In this document: in pieces, positions 46,340-55,211 of the stretch | Position numbering within the stretch: the stretch's first letter is position 1 | How the letters are laid out: each line of letters starts with the position of its first letter | From: Halopseudomonas sp002296055 | GTDB taxonomy: Bacteria > Pseudomonadota > Gammaproteobacteria > Pseudomonadales > Pseudomonadaceae | NCBI RefSeq assembly: GCF_050876985.1 | Contig: NZ_JBPAPP010000001.1 | DNA: 64,000 nucleotides | Strand: one strand, 5' to 3' | The notes under the pieces: model-generated | Databases searched by the model: none | Told to the model about the DNA's origin: nothing | The model's input: only the letters and a program-made list of their open reading frames with translations | Program-made: the position numbers and the translations under genes

Positions 46340-48046
46340 TTAGAGTCCCAACGCCGCCGGTGCAATCGCGGAGGACATCGTGCCCCAGCGGCGCCCCTTG
46401 ACGAAGATCGGTACGTAGAGCACAAAGATGACCGTGCTGGTGCCCGGCAGGACGAAGGTCCCCATGTTCAGGTAAGTGCAGCTTGCCATGATGCGCAGGT
46501 CGGATTCGCTGGTAACGGCAAAGCGCTTGTAGTTACTGCGCGCCGCGTCAACGCGCGGATCGCCGGTTGGCGGTTGAGACGAGGCGCTGCGGCTGGTCGG
46601 CAGGTATCCTTTCTCGTTGACCGCAGCGGTGTACACGATGCCGTCCTTGCCGCCTTTATCCCATTCGTCCAGCAGCGGGCGAATACGCTCAATAAAGGCG
46701 TCGGCCCAGCGGGTGTCGTGCTTCGGCGGGTTGGTGTTGGCGATGGGCGTGTACTGCTGGTCGAACAGGTCCACGCCGCTGTCGGCCAGTGCATCAAGGC
46801 GCTGCTCGATATCCTTGCGGCGACCCATGAGCACTTCGGTGACGGCTTCCAGCTGACCCTCGCCAAGGCGGAAGCCGGCCAGGGAGCGTAGCGCCAGATT
46901 GGTGTTATCGCGCAGGGCATCGGCCTGTGTGTGGGTAGCTTCCATGTGCTGGCTGATGGTTAAGCTCAGGTCACGGATCTCTCCGCCGTGCTGCAGGGTT
47001 TCGGCGTTGGTCGCGGTCAGCTCCTCTAGCGCACTGCTGACCATCAGCAGGTCATCGTTGGCACGCTGGAAGTCGTCAACCATGGCGTCGAACTGGTCTG
47101 CCGCGCTGCTGACAGCCAGGCCCGTGGCCTCGGTCTGTTCCAGCATGCCCTGGGTTTGTGCGTCGGCGCCGGCCATTGCGCTGGTCATCTGTTCCATCAG
47201 TTGGCTGATCTGTTCTGCCGCGTTGCCGACTTTGAAGGACAGGTTGCGTACTTCATCGGCCACCACTGCAAAGCCGCGCCCTTGCTCGCCCGCACGGGCG
47301 GCTTCGATGGCGGCGTTCAGTGCCAGCATGTTGGTTTGCGCAGAAAAGTCCTGCACGGTGGTGAGGATGTCGCGGATCTTTGCCGAGGTGGCGTTGAGCG
47401 CGTTGACGTTGTCCTGGAAGCCGCTCATGGCGCCGCTGATCTGCTGCATTTTGTTGCGCGCATCGCCCATCTGCTCGCGTGATTGACGGGCCACCTCCAG
47501 ATTACGGGTGTTGACCTCGGTCACGCCGGTGGCGCGGTGCGAGATGTCCTGCAGGGCACTGGTGGTCTGCTCGCTGGCGTGGAAGATCAGCTCGGAGAGT
47601 TGCTGCTGGCTTTTGGCGTCCCGGGCAGCCTGTTCGGCCAGCAGGCGGCTGTTGGCCGAGGCCAGTGCGGTGCCCAGGCTGTTGTGTTGCAATTCGAGCA
47701 TGATGCCGCGCAGGCGCTCGTTCAGCTTGGCGTACTGCTGGGTGGCAGGGTCATCGCTGCGCTTTTCATCGTTCAGGCGCAGGTCGATCTGTTTGCCGTT
47801 GATGCGGCTAAGGCTGCTGGTCAGCGAGCCCGTGCTGCCCCCTGCGCTACGCAGCTGCCAGGTAAATGCCAGGGTGGGGATGAGCATGGCCAGAGCAGCC
47901 CAAAACAACGCACCGCTGGTGCTGAGCAAAATGGCAGCAAACAGAAACAGCTCGCACACCACAAGGCCGGCCAGGGGGAGCAGCCCTCTTGTGCCGTTTG
48001 CTGGAGTGGGAGACGAAAGCGCCTCGGAATGGGGGTCGGATATCAT
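46340..48046 (-). CDS. Methyl-accepting chemotaxis protein with C-terminal sensor-like region
   Basis: 568 residues from the ATG at 48046, which has GGAGAG upstream. Two closely spaced membrane helices (about 20-40 and 46-63) leave almost no periplasmic domain. The MCP signalling hairpin is in the middle (NAAIEAARAGEQGRGFAVVADEVRNL). About 130 residues follow it, including DGIVYTAAVNEKGYLPTSR, YKRFAV and VYVPIFVKGRRWGTM-like blocks. This resembles the C-terminal sensor region seen in a group of pseudomonad chemoreceptors with a GYxPTHN-type motif. The sensor thus lies in the cytoplasm after the signalling domain. The ligand is unknown. It is a single gene, divergent in direction from nothing nearby and preceded by the TRAP terminator. 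Confidence 0.87.
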   Translation of the reverse strand: MISDPHSEALSSPTPANGTRGLLPLAGLVVCELFLFAAILLSTSGALFWAALAMLIPTLAFTWQLRSAGGSTGSLTSSLSRINGKQIDLRLNDEKRSDDPATQQYAKLNERLRGIMLELQHNSLGTALASANSRLLAEQAARDAKSQQQLSELIFHASEQTTSALQDISHRATGVTEVNTRNLEVARQSREQMGDARNKMQQISGAMSGFQDNVNALNATSAKIRDILTTVQDFSAQTNMLALNAAIEAARAGEQGRGFAVVADEVRNLSFKVGNAAEQISQLMEQMTSAMAGADAQTQGMLEQTEATGLAVSSAADQFDAMVDDFQRANDDLLMVSSALEELTATNAETLQHGGEIRDLSLTISQHMEATHTQADALRDNTNLALRSLAGFRLGEGQLEAVTEVLMGRRKDIEQRLDALADSGVDLFDQQYTPIANTNPPKHDTRWADAFIERIRPLLDEWDKGGKDGIVYTAAVNEKGYLPTSRSASSQPPTGDPRVDAARSNYKRFAVTSESDLRIMASCTYLNMGTFVLPGTSTVIFVLYVPIFVKGRRWGTMSSAIAPAALGL

Positions 48047-48175
48047 GCGTCTCTCCACGGGCGCTGGGTTTGTTGTTATAGCGATACGCTGCAGAGCGGC
48101 CTGATTTCTTCTAATTTGGCCGCACTGCACGCTGCCAGTCAGAATATCGGCGCCAATTCTCAAATTCGATAGGAC

Positions 48176-48201
48176 AAAAACGCCATAGTTAATGGCGTTT
48201 T
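48176..48201 (-). terminator. Terminator of TRAP transporter genes dctQM
   Basis: AAAACGCCAT and ATGGCGTTTT form a 10-bp stem with loop AGTTA. On the minus strand it follows the DctM stop by 4 bases and ends in a T-run. Confidence 0.9.
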
Positions 48202-48205
48202 GTTA

Positions 48206-49489
48206 TCAGTCCTGGGCGAGAGAGGGTAACCACAGGGATATCTCGGGGAAGAGTATCAACAATACCGTGGCGAACAGCAGGATGAAGATAAAGGGTGGGG
48301 TGCCGCGAATGACATCAAAGTAGGGCCGACGGAAGATCGCCATGGCGGTGAAGATGTCACAGCCGAAGGGTGGCGTCGCCGAGCCGATAGCCGCCTGCAG
48401 GGTGACGATAACGCCCACGTGCACCGGGTCCAGCCCCGCTGCCTCAACCGCTGGTTTGAACAGCGGGGTGAGGATCAGGATGACCACGATAGGGTCCACA
48501 AACATGCAGCCTATAAAGAAGGAAACGGCAATCAGTGCCAGCACCATGGTTGGGCTGTCGCCGATGCTGGCGATCACGGGGTCCAGAATCGCCTGCGGAA
48601 TGCCGGCAAAGGAAATGGCATAGGTAAAGGCGTTGCCGGCGGCGACCAGAATAAACACCACGGCGGTGATCAAGCCGGTCGAGAGCGCCACATCCCACAG
48701 CTCGCGCAGCTTCACCGCGCGCAGAATGACGACTTCCAGAATCAATGCATAAAGCACGGCGATAGCAGCCGCTTCGGTGGGGCTGAACAGGCCGCCATAA
48801 ATACCGCCCACCACCACCAGCGGGAAGCCGAGCGGCAGTACCGCCTTGCGTAGCGCCAACAGCCGGGTGGCCCAATCGCTCTTTGGCTCCGGCGCAATGC
48901 CCATGCGGATGGAGGCGATCCAGCAATAGATGGAAAACAGCAGCAGGATCAGCAAGCCCGGAATGATACCGGCGATAAACAGGTCGCCGATTGATGAGCC
49001 GGAAATGACCCCGTAGATGATCATGCCGATACTTGGCGGAATCAGCAGGGCGATATCGCTGGCGTTGATGATTAGCGCAATGCTGAAGGTGTCGGAGTAG
49101 CCTTTTTCCAGCAGCTTGGGCCGCATGGGGCCACCCATGGCGACTACGGTAGCCTGTGTGGAGCCGGAGACGGCGCCAAACAGCGTACAGCTGGCAGCAG
49201 TGGTGATTGGCAGACCGCCGCGCAAGTGGCCTACAAAACTCTGCACCAGATCCAGCAGACGGTTGGCAGTGTGGCCTCGGGTCATTAGGTCGGCAGCAAA
49301 GATAAACAGCGGCACAGCTGCCAGTGCCCAGGACTGCACGCCGCTGATCATCTGGCCCATCAGCAGGCTGACGTTGCCCAGGTCGATGACCAGAAACAGC
49401 AACATCAACGCCGCCACCAGCAGCGGCACCATCATCGGAAAGCCCAGTGCCAGCAGCACGATCATGGTTATGAAGGTCAGGGTAAGCAT
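48206..49489 (-). CDS. TRAP transporter large permease subunit, DctM type
   Basis: 427 residues from the ATG at 49489, matching the family N-terminus (MLTLTFITMIVLLALGFPMM). About 12 membrane helices of the ion-transporter superfamily. Typical segments are GAVSGSTQATVVAMGG, LLIPPSIGMIIYG and ATPPFGCDIF. It uses the sodium gradient to import substrate delivered by DctP. It follows dctQ by 16 bases. Confidence 0.94.
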   Translation of the reverse strand: MLTLTFITMIVLLALGFPMMVPLLVAALMLLFLVIDLGNVSLLMGQMISGVQSWALAAVPLFIFAADLMTRGHTANRLLDLVQSFVGHLRGGLPITTAASCTLFGAVSGSTQATVVAMGGPMRPKLLEKGYSDTFSIALIINASDIALLIPPSIGMIIYGVISGSSIGDLFIAGIIPGLLILLLFSIYCWIASIRMGIAPEPKSDWATRLLALRKAVLPLGFPLVVVGGIYGGLFSPTEAAAIAVLYALILEVVILRAVKLRELWDVALSTGLITAVVFILVAAGNAFTYAISFAGIPQAILDPVIASIGDSPTMVLALIAVSFFIGCMFVDPIVVILILTPLFKPAVEAAGLDPVHVGVIVTLQAAIGSATPPFGCDIFTAMAIFRRPYFDVIRGTPPFIFILLFATVLLILFPEISLWLPSLAQD

Positions 49490-49505
49490 GGGTCCGTAGC
49501 CTTGT

Positions 49506-50099
49506 TCAGAGTGCGCCGTCGTCCGGAATCGCGTCGTATTCATCCTTCTCGGTGAAGGAGCGGTAAACCTCGGGTGAGATGAGGTTGCGTACGGCAGTAA
49601 GCACAAACTGAATGCCCGCCAGCACAAAACCGACGGGGGCGGCGAGGTAAGGAATCCACAGCGGAATCTGCAAGGCAGAGGAGGTACGACCGCGATCGTG
49701 GATGGTCATCACGTAAGCAGCGGCGTGCCAGGCCAGGTAAAACATCAGCGCGGCGGTGCCCAGCGCGATAAGGATCATCAGCGCCTTGCGCGGCTTGCCA
49801 CTGAGCTGATCAAAAAACGCCGACATGCTGATGTGCCGTGCGCGGCGTACGGCGTAGCCGAGCCCCGCGAAGGTCATGATGATCAGGCTGATCTGGGTTA
49901 GCTCAACCTGGCCGGTTACGCCGTTGCCCAGCAGCTGTCGGCCCAGTACGTGCACGATCAGCAAGCCAGCCAGGAACAGCACGCTGCTGCCCAGAATGAT
50001 TTTTTCCACCCACTCGGTAACGCGGTCTACCGCGCCCAGCAGACGTAGCAGCAGCGAGCTGCTCGTGTGGCTTGCCGACGGCTCGGCTGGCTGGGGCAT
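49506..50099 (-). CDS. TRAP transporter small permease subunit, DctQ type
   Basis: 197 residues with four membrane helices, the family pattern, and the segment EVVGRQLL-like VHVLGRQLLGNGVTGQVELTQ followed by ARHISMSAFFDQLSG. It forms the membrane complex with DctM. First gene of the leftward dctQM unit; the binding protein gene is divergent across a 233-base gap, which differs from the usual dctPQM operon. Confidence 0.92.
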   Translation of the reverse strand: MPQPAEPSASHTSSSLLLRLLGAVDRVTEWVEKIILGSSVLFLAGLLIVHVLGRQLLGNGVTGQVELTQISLIIMTFAGLGYAVRRARHISMSAFFDQLSGKPRKALMILIALGTAALMFYLAWHAAAYVMTIHDRGRTSSALQIPLWIPYLAAPVGFVLAGIQFVLTAVRNLISPEVYRSFTEKDEYDAIPDDGAL

Positions 50100-50332
50100 G
50101 CATTTTTTCCTGTGTGGCTATTTATTTCCGGGCTGACCAGCAGGACGGTATCGGCATGGCTCTGGCTTGCAGTGTCTCGAAGTGGACGCTGTAGTCAGAA
50201 TGCGATCTGGTCCGGTTTTTTGGCGCCTTTTTTGACCTTAACCCATCTAAAAGGCATTTGCACGGCGTGGACATGCGGTTGTGCTGTGTTAAGGTTCGTG
50301 AGGAATCCAGAACAGTTGATAAGGAGTGTTCC

Positions 50333-51481
50333 ATGAATTGGCGCAATGGATGTATTGGTGCGGCAGCAATCATGCTGGCAGCGTGCGGGTCCGAGGAGGA
50401 GCCAGCGGCATCGAATACCGCCCCTGCAGCGGAGGAGCCCACCGCGGCTGCCGAAGTCGAAACCGAAACATGGGGTTTTGCCCTGGAAGAGATTGATGGC
50501 AGCGTGCAGTACGAATACGGCGCCAAGTTTGCCGAGCTGATCAAGGAGAAGACCGACGGCGCGGTAGAGGTCAAGCTCTATCCGTACGGCCAGTTGGGTG
50601 GCCTGACTGACATTTACGATCAGGTGCAGTCCGGTGCGGTGCAGTTTGCCTTTGGCTCCGGTTTTCTCGGCGGTACCGTCCCGGAGTCACAGCTGTTCAG
50701 CCTGAACTTCGTGCTGACCGACGACGAGAAGACCAATACCGAAATTCTCAACGACCCGGCCTTCCGCAAGAACGAAGACCTGGTTGCCTCCTATCGTGAT
50801 CGCGGCCTGCAGCCGCTGGCCATCGTGCCGGAAGGCTGGCAGGTGTGGAGCGCCAACAAGGCGGTTCGTAGTCCTGAGGACTTTGATGGCCTGGCGATCC
50901 GCACCATGGATAACCGTCTGCTGCGCGAAACCTACAGCGCTTACGGCGCCGACCCGACCACCATGGAATACGGCGAGCTGTTCAGCGGTATGCAGCTGGG
51001 CCAGCTGGACGGCAACATCCAGCCGGTGTTTGCTCACCAGGAGATGGATTTCTACAAGGTTCAGGACTATCTGATCTTTGCCAACCAGGCGCAGTTTATT
51101 GCCACCTTCATGGCCAACAGCGACTGGTATGACGGCCTGAGCCAAGAGCGCAAGGATGTTGTGGAGGAGGCTGTGGTTGAGCTGGTGCCGTGGATTCACG
51201 ACGTGCAGACTCGCCTGAATACCGAGCGTCTGGACATCATCACCGAGAACAGTGAGATCGAACTGGTGTATCTGACTGCCGAAGAGCGTGACGCCTTCCG
51301 CGAGCGCAGCTTGCCGGTGCGCGATGTGTTCGCCGAGATGGTGGGTGAGCGCGGTACTCGCCTGATGAATACCCTGGTCGAGCAGGTAGAGCAGGCCGAC
51401 GCCGCCAAGGTGGCTCCGGCTGAGGAGTCCGGCGAGGAGGCTGAAGAGGCTGACGCCGAGCCGCAAGCCGACGCTGCCTGA
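50333..51481 (+). CDS. TRAP transporter substrate-binding lipoprotein, DctP type
   Basis: 382 residues; the ATG at 50333 has AAGGAG upstream. A lipobox LAAC at residues 15-18 predicts a lipid-anchored protein instead of the usual free periplasmic one. The DctP fold is visible from YGAKFAELIKEKTDGAVEVKLYPYGQLGG (in blocks), VWSANKAVRSPEDFDGLAIRTM with the conserved substrate-contacting arginine region, and MEYGELFSGMQLGQLDG. The last 30 residues are an acidic Ala/Glu tail, unusual for the family. The substrate class cannot be told from sequence. Its partner permease genes are divergent. Confidence 0.92.
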   Translation: MNWRNGCIGAAAIMLAACGSEEEPAASNTAPAAEEPTAAAEVETETWGFALEEIDGSVQYEYGAKFAELIKEKTDGAVEVKLYPYGQLGGLTDIYDQVQSGAVQFAFGSGFLGGTVPESQLFSLNFVLTDDEKTNTEILNDPAFRKNEDLVASYRDRGLQPLAIVPEGWQVWSANKAVRSPEDFDGLAIRTMDNRLLRETYSAYGADPTTMEYGELFSGMQLGQLDGNIQPVFAHQEMDFYKVQDYLIFANQAQFIATFMANSDWYDGLSQERKDVVEEAVVELVPWIHDVQTRLNTERLDIITENSEIELVYLTAEERDAFRERSLPVRDVFAEMVGERGTRLMNTLVEQVEQADAAKVAPAEESGEEAEEADAEPQADAA

Positions 51482-51506
51482 TCAGTTGCGGTAATAGGTT
51501 GTACCT

Positions 51507-51536
51507 AGCGGCCCGCCGGCCTACCGGCGGGCCGCT
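51507..51536 (+). terminator. Terminator after dctP-type gene
   Basis: AGCGGCCCGCCGG and its complement form a 13-bp stem with loop CCTA, followed by TT. It lies 26 bases after the stop codon. Confidence 0.8.
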
Positions 51537-51597
51537 TTGCGTTGGGCTGTACTGCTCGGTAGCATAGCGGCCTCTTTATCTTGTTCGGAATCCCGCC

Positions 51598-52689
51598 ATG
51601 TCGACCCTTGATCGCGCTGCCGTTGAACAGGCTCTGGCCCAATACCAGGACCCTTACCTGAAAACCGACCTGCTGAGTTGCGGCTGCCTGCGCCGCCTGG
51701 AGATCAGTGGTGGGCAGGTTGAAGCGGAGCTGGTGCTGGGCTATGCCGCTGGCAGTCTGGTCGGTGGCATTGCGCAGATGCTGCAAATGGCGGTGGAGAA
51801 TGTTGATGGTGTGACCTCGGCCAAGGTCAGCGTGCGCTGCGAGATCGAGGCTGGCGCGGTTCAAGGGCAGGTGGCAGCACTGGCCAACGTCAAGAACGTG
51901 ATCGCCGTAGCCTCTGGCAAGGGCGGGGTGGGTAAATCCACCACGGCTGCCAACCTGGCTCTGGCACTGGCGCGAGAGGGTGCCAAGGTCGGGGTGCTGG
52001 ATGCCGACATTTATGGCCCCAGTATGGGCCTGATGCTGGGCCTGGCCGAAGGTACACGGCCGGAAACCCGCGAAGGCAAATGGTTTGTGCCGCCCCGCGC
52101 GCACGGCATTCAGGTCATGTCGATGGCATTTCTGGTGGATGACAACACGCCGGTGGTCTGGCGCGGGCCGATGGTGTCCGGCGCGCTGATGCAACTGCTG
52201 ACGCAGACCGCCTGGGATGACCTGGACTACCTGGTGGTAGACATGCCGCCGGGTACGGGTGACATTCAGCTGACCCTGGCGCAAAAGGTGCCGGTGACCG
52301 GCGCTGTGATCGTGACCACGCCGCAGGATCTGGCATTGCTGGACGCCAAGAAGGGCATTGGTATGTTCGAGAAGGTGAATATTCCGGTGCTTGGTGTTGT
52401 GGAAAACATGGCCATTCATATCTGCTCAAACTGCGGTCATGCCGAGCATCTGTTTGGTGAGGGCGGCGGCGAGCGCCTGGCCGCGCAATACAATGTCGAG
52501 CTGCTCGGCTCCATGCCGCTGTCGATGATGATTCGCGAGCAGGCCGATGGCGGCAGGCCTACTGTGGTGGCTGAGCCAGAGTGTCAGATCAGCATGGTTT
52601 ATCAGGACATGGCGCGCCACGCCGCGGCGCGCATTACGGCGCTGAATGGCGCCGGCGGTATGCCGGAGATCAGCATCAGCGAGGATTGA
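51598..52689 (+). CDS. apbC: Iron-sulfur cluster carrier protein ApbC/Mrp
   Basis: 363 residues. An N-terminal MIP18-like domain (about 1-85) is followed by a deviant Walker A P-loop, ASGKGGVGKSTTAANLAL, near residues 105-122, then DADIYGPSMG and a DMPPGTGDIQLTL segment. The CxxC pair that binds a bridging [4Fe-4S] cluster is in ICSNCGHAEHLF. It hands iron-sulfur clusters to apoproteins such as aconitase. It lies just upstream of dcd, the same order as in P. aeruginosa. Confidence 0.96.
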   Translation: MSTLDRAAVEQALAQYQDPYLKTDLLSCGCLRRLEISGGQVEAELVLGYAAGSLVGGIAQMLQMAVENVDGVTSAKVSVRCEIEAGAVQGQVAALANVKNVIAVASGKGGVGKSTTAANLALALAREGAKVGVLDADIYGPSMGLMLGLAEGTRPETREGKWFVPPRAHGIQVMSMAFLVDDNTPVVWRGPMVSGALMQLLTQTAWDDLDYLVVDMPPGTGDIQLTLAQKVPVTGAVIVTTPQDLALLDAKKGIGMFEKVNIPVLGVVENMAIHICSNCGHAEHLFGEGGGERLAAQYNVELLGSMPLSMMIREQADGGRPTVVAEPECQISMVYQDMARHAAARITALNGAGGMPEISISED

Positions 52690-52763
52690 TGCCGGTCTTT
52701 TGTCATTGCCTATAACCCGGTAACATGCTGGCTCTTTTTCGTACAGATCACTCAGGACCCACC

Positions 52764-53330
52764 ATGAGCATCAAATCCGACCGTTGGATCCGCACCATGT
52801 CCCAGGAGCAGGGGATGATTGAACCCTTCGTCGAGCGCCAGATCCGTGGTGCCGAGGGTGATCGCGTCATCTCCTACGGGGTGTCCAGCTACGGCTACGA
52901 TGTGCGCTGCGCCGATGAATTCAAGGTGTTCACCAATATTCACTCAGCGGTGGTGGACCCGAAGAATTTTGACGACAAGAGCTTCGTCGACATCCAGAGC
53001 GACGTTTGTATTATCCCCCCCAACTCCTTCGCGCTGGCCCGCACGGTTGAGTATTTCCGCATTCCGCGTAATGTACTGACCATCTGCCTGGGCAAAAGCA
53101 CCTACGCGCGCTGCGGCATCATCGTCAACGTAACTCCGCTGGAGCCGGAGTGGGAGGGGCATGTGACCCTGGAGTTCTCCAACACCACCAACCTGCCGGC
53201 CAAGATCTACGCCAACGAGGGTGTGGCGCAGATGCTGTTCTTTGAGTCCGATGAGGCCTGTGAAACCTCTTACCGTGATCGGGGTGGCAAGTATCAGGGC
53301 CAGCGTGGGGTGACGTTGCCGCGCGCCTGA
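52764..53330 (+). CDS. dcd: dCTP deaminase
   Basis: Converts dCTP to dUTP for thymidylate synthesis. The start at 52764 (MSIKSDRWIRTMSQEQGMI) with AGGA upstream gives 188 residues, the exact family length. Visible motifs: SSYGYDVRCADEFKVF, FALARTVEYFRIPRNV, the catalytic-region GKSTYARCGIIVNVTPLEPEWEGH and the C-terminal YQGQRGVTLPR. It is followed by a strong terminator. Confidence 0.97.
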   Translation: MSIKSDRWIRTMSQEQGMIEPFVERQIRGAEGDRVISYGVSSYGYDVRCADEFKVFTNIHSAVVDPKNFDDKSFVDIQSDVCIIPPNSFALARTVEYFRIPRNVLTICLGKSTYARCGIIVNVTPLEPEWEGHVTLEFSNTTNLPAKIYANEGVAQMLFFESDEACETSYRDRGGKYQGQRGVTLPRA

Positions 53331-53350
53331 TCACGCCTGCTATACGTAAA

Positions 53351-53387
53351 ACAACAAAACCGGCCCTTGGCCGGTTTTGTTGTTTTT
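53351..53387 (+). terminator. Terminator of dcd
   Basis: ACAACAAAACCGGCC and its complement form a 15-bp stem around CTT, then TTTT. It starts 20 bases after the dcd stop. Confidence 0.93.
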
Positions 53388-53476
53388 GCAGCACAAAAAA
53401 ATCCGCCGCTGTCGAGCTGCCGTGGTACAGCGCGAAAGCGGCGGTGCAATGCTGACAGAGCAGCTGCCTGAATGAT

Positions 53477-53501
53477 GGCCGTCCCGGGAGCAGGGACGGC
53501 C
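53477..53501 (-). terminator. Hairpin after the TorF-type gene
   Basis: GGCCGTCCC and GGGACGGCC form a 9-bp stem with a 7-base loop, 15 bases after the stop on the minus strand. There is no T-run, so termination is only a possibility. Confidence 0.35.
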
Positions 53502-53515
53502 TGTCAGGCTGCGAA

Positions 53516-54232
53516 TTACAGGGTCTTGGAGATCGACAGGGTTACGTTGGAGTCGCAGGAATCTTGGCTGGAGTATGCGCAGTCGTCACCCAGGTCGGTG
53601 TCGCTGTACATCAGGGCAACGTCCAGGCCCAGGATGGTCTTGCCCAGAGTAACGGCCCAGTCACCGTACTTCTCGTCGCCATCAACACCGTTCAGCGGGT
53701 CTTTGGTGTCGGTTTGACCGTAGTACAGGCCCAGTCCGATGTCGTAGGGCAGGGAGAAATCATAACCTACGTAGGTGTACAGGGAGCTGGATGGGTCATA
53801 GGCGTACTTGGCGCCCACGGTGAAGCCGTACAGGCTGATGCTAGCCAGGGCTTCTTCAACGTCGATGGAGCTGTTCTTGGGATAAGTGTAGGTAGCCCAG
53901 GACAGGTCGTAGCTGATGTCGTCGGTGATGGCGCCGCCGTAACCAGCATAGTAATCGATTTCAACGCTCGCGCCGCCGAAGTCGGCAGAGTCGACGTTGG
54001 ATGCCCAGGTGCCGATGTACAGGCCGCTTTCGTGGGCGATGTCCAGGCTGCCCTGGATGGCGCCAGCGCCGTCGGTTTGTGACTGACCGCGCCAGATGTA
54101 ATCGGTCGCCAAGGTTGCAGTCATGCTCACGTCAAACTCGCCCATGGCGGTATCGAAGGCTTCAGCGTGGGCCATGTTGGCAAAAGACAGTGTGCTGGCG
54201 GTAGCAACGGCAACTGCAAGTTTCTTCATCAT
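53516..54232 (-). CDS. TorF-family outer-membrane porin-like protein
   Basis: 238 residues from the ATG at 54232 (a second ATG follows directly). A signal peptide ends at AHAEAF near residue 24. The mature part is a beta-barrel with alternating aromatic strands: LATDYIWRGQSQTDGAGAIQGSLD is the hallmark of the TorF (TIGR02001) family, followed by DYYAGYGG and SLYTYVGYDFSLP. The C-terminal residues ISKTL end in a hydrophobic strand. The transported solute is unknown. A 228-base AT-rich gap lies before it. Confidence 0.87.
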   Translation of the reverse strand: MMKKLAVAVATASTLSFANMAHAEAFDTAMGEFDVSMTATLATDYIWRGQSQTDGAGAIQGSLDIAHESGLYIGTWASNVDSADFGGASVEIDYYAGYGGAITDDISYDLSWATYTYPKNSSIDVEEALASISLYGFTVGAKYAYDPSSSLYTYVGYDFSLPYDIGLGLYYGQTDTKDPLNGVDGDEKYGDWAVTLGKTILGLDVALMYSDTDLGDDCAYSSQDSCDSNVTLSISKTL

Positions 54233-54463
54233 CACGTATTACCCCGTAGGTTTTTGATTTAAGTGCGTTGGCATTGCTCTCATAGCATTTAGCTTGCCAG
54301 TTTTTTATTTTCTTTATTTATCAATTGCTTGCTTGTTTTTCGGGGTGCTTTTCACGACGGCTGAGGGCGAGGCTAGAAAGGTGTTGGCCCTGTTTTGGTG
54401 CGCGTGTTACAGCGTTGTGACGCATTTGGTGGCAGGCTGCCACTGTCGTGCTTAAGGAGAAGT

Positions 54464-54895
54464 TCAGGTGGGCATGCTGACCAGTGCAACCAGCGACTTG
54501 CTGCGCTGATAGCGCTGCAGGCGCGAGCTGAGGGCCGGCGGTAGCGTCGCGGTGGGCTGGTAACCACAAGCTTGATAGAAGGGAATTAGAGAAGGGGCGC
54601 AAAATAGCCAGATCGGGCCGGCAACGCGAAGGCGTAGCTGCTGAAGCACATGGCTGCCCAAGCCGTGCCTGCGCAGTTCTGGTGCTACTAGAAGGGATGT
54701 TAGCCAGTAGCCGCTGTCAACGGGCTGCAGGCAGACAGCGGCGCAGATGTGTGGCGCGCGCAGCGCCCAGATTTGCTGATCTCCACGGGCTTTCATACCG
54801 CGTTGGTGTGCGCGGTAGAAACGGTTGATCAGCGGCAACTGCACTCGGGACAGTTGCTGCAGAGGGGGGAGTGGCTCTTGCGTTGACGCTGGCAA
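54464..54895 (-). CDS. GNAT-family acetyltransferase
   Basis: 143 residues if the TTG at 54895 is the start; no ATG is available before the core, so the exact start is uncertain. The acetyl-CoA binding motif A is visible as YWLTSLLVAPELRRHGLGSHVLQQL (in blocks), with the R-R-H-G-L-G loop, and motif B as FYQACGYQPT. Substrate unknown. It lies 8 bases downstream of a small membrane protein gene in the same direction, possibly co-transcribed. Confidence 0.75.
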   Translation of the reverse strand: MPASTQEPLPPLQQLSRVQLPLINRFYRAHQRGMKARGDQQIWALRAPHICAAVCLQPVDSGYWLTSLLVAPELRRHGLGSHVLQQLRLRVAGPIWLFCAPSLIPFYQACGYQPTATLPPALSSRLQRYQRSKSLVALVSMPT

Positions 54896-54903
54896 CGGAG
54901 CTG

Positions 54904-55074
54904 TTATTGGCGATGACGTGTGCGTTTACCCATAACGGTTGCGACCACGGCCAGGCCCAAAAACAGCGGGCTGAGCATAGCGCCCATTTGGTCATAGGGT
55001 GCATCGAAGCCGCCCAAGGCAAACACGGCGGCGGCCAGAGACATTACAAGAAAGGCGATGGCCCAGTTGTACAT
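54904..55074 (-). CDS. Small two-helix membrane protein, DUF1328-like
   Basis: 56 residues from the ATG at 55074, which has a strong GAGGAGAT site; the longer open frame upstream is unlikely to be translated. Two membrane helices (about 4-21 and 30-48) with a GGFDAPYDQ loop and a basic tail MGKRTRHRQ resemble DUF1328/YtjA proteins (start MYNWAIAFLVMSLAAAVFALGG in blocks). Function of that family is unknown. It neighbours a BON-domain gene, a combination common in envelope-stress genes. Confidence 0.7.
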   Translation of the reverse strand: MYNWAIAFLVMSLAAAVFALGGFDAPYDQMGAMLSPLFLGLAVVATVMGKRTRHRQ

Positions 55075-55211
55075 GGGGGATCTCCTCGGTGTGGCAGAAG
55101 TACGCTCGTTGAGCAGGTTGTCAAAAGCTCCGGGTCGAGTCGTTTCCATTATATGGAAGTAGATCGCAGGTTTGGGTTCCAGTGACATGGTTTTTCCTTT
55201 TCCCTCAGGTC

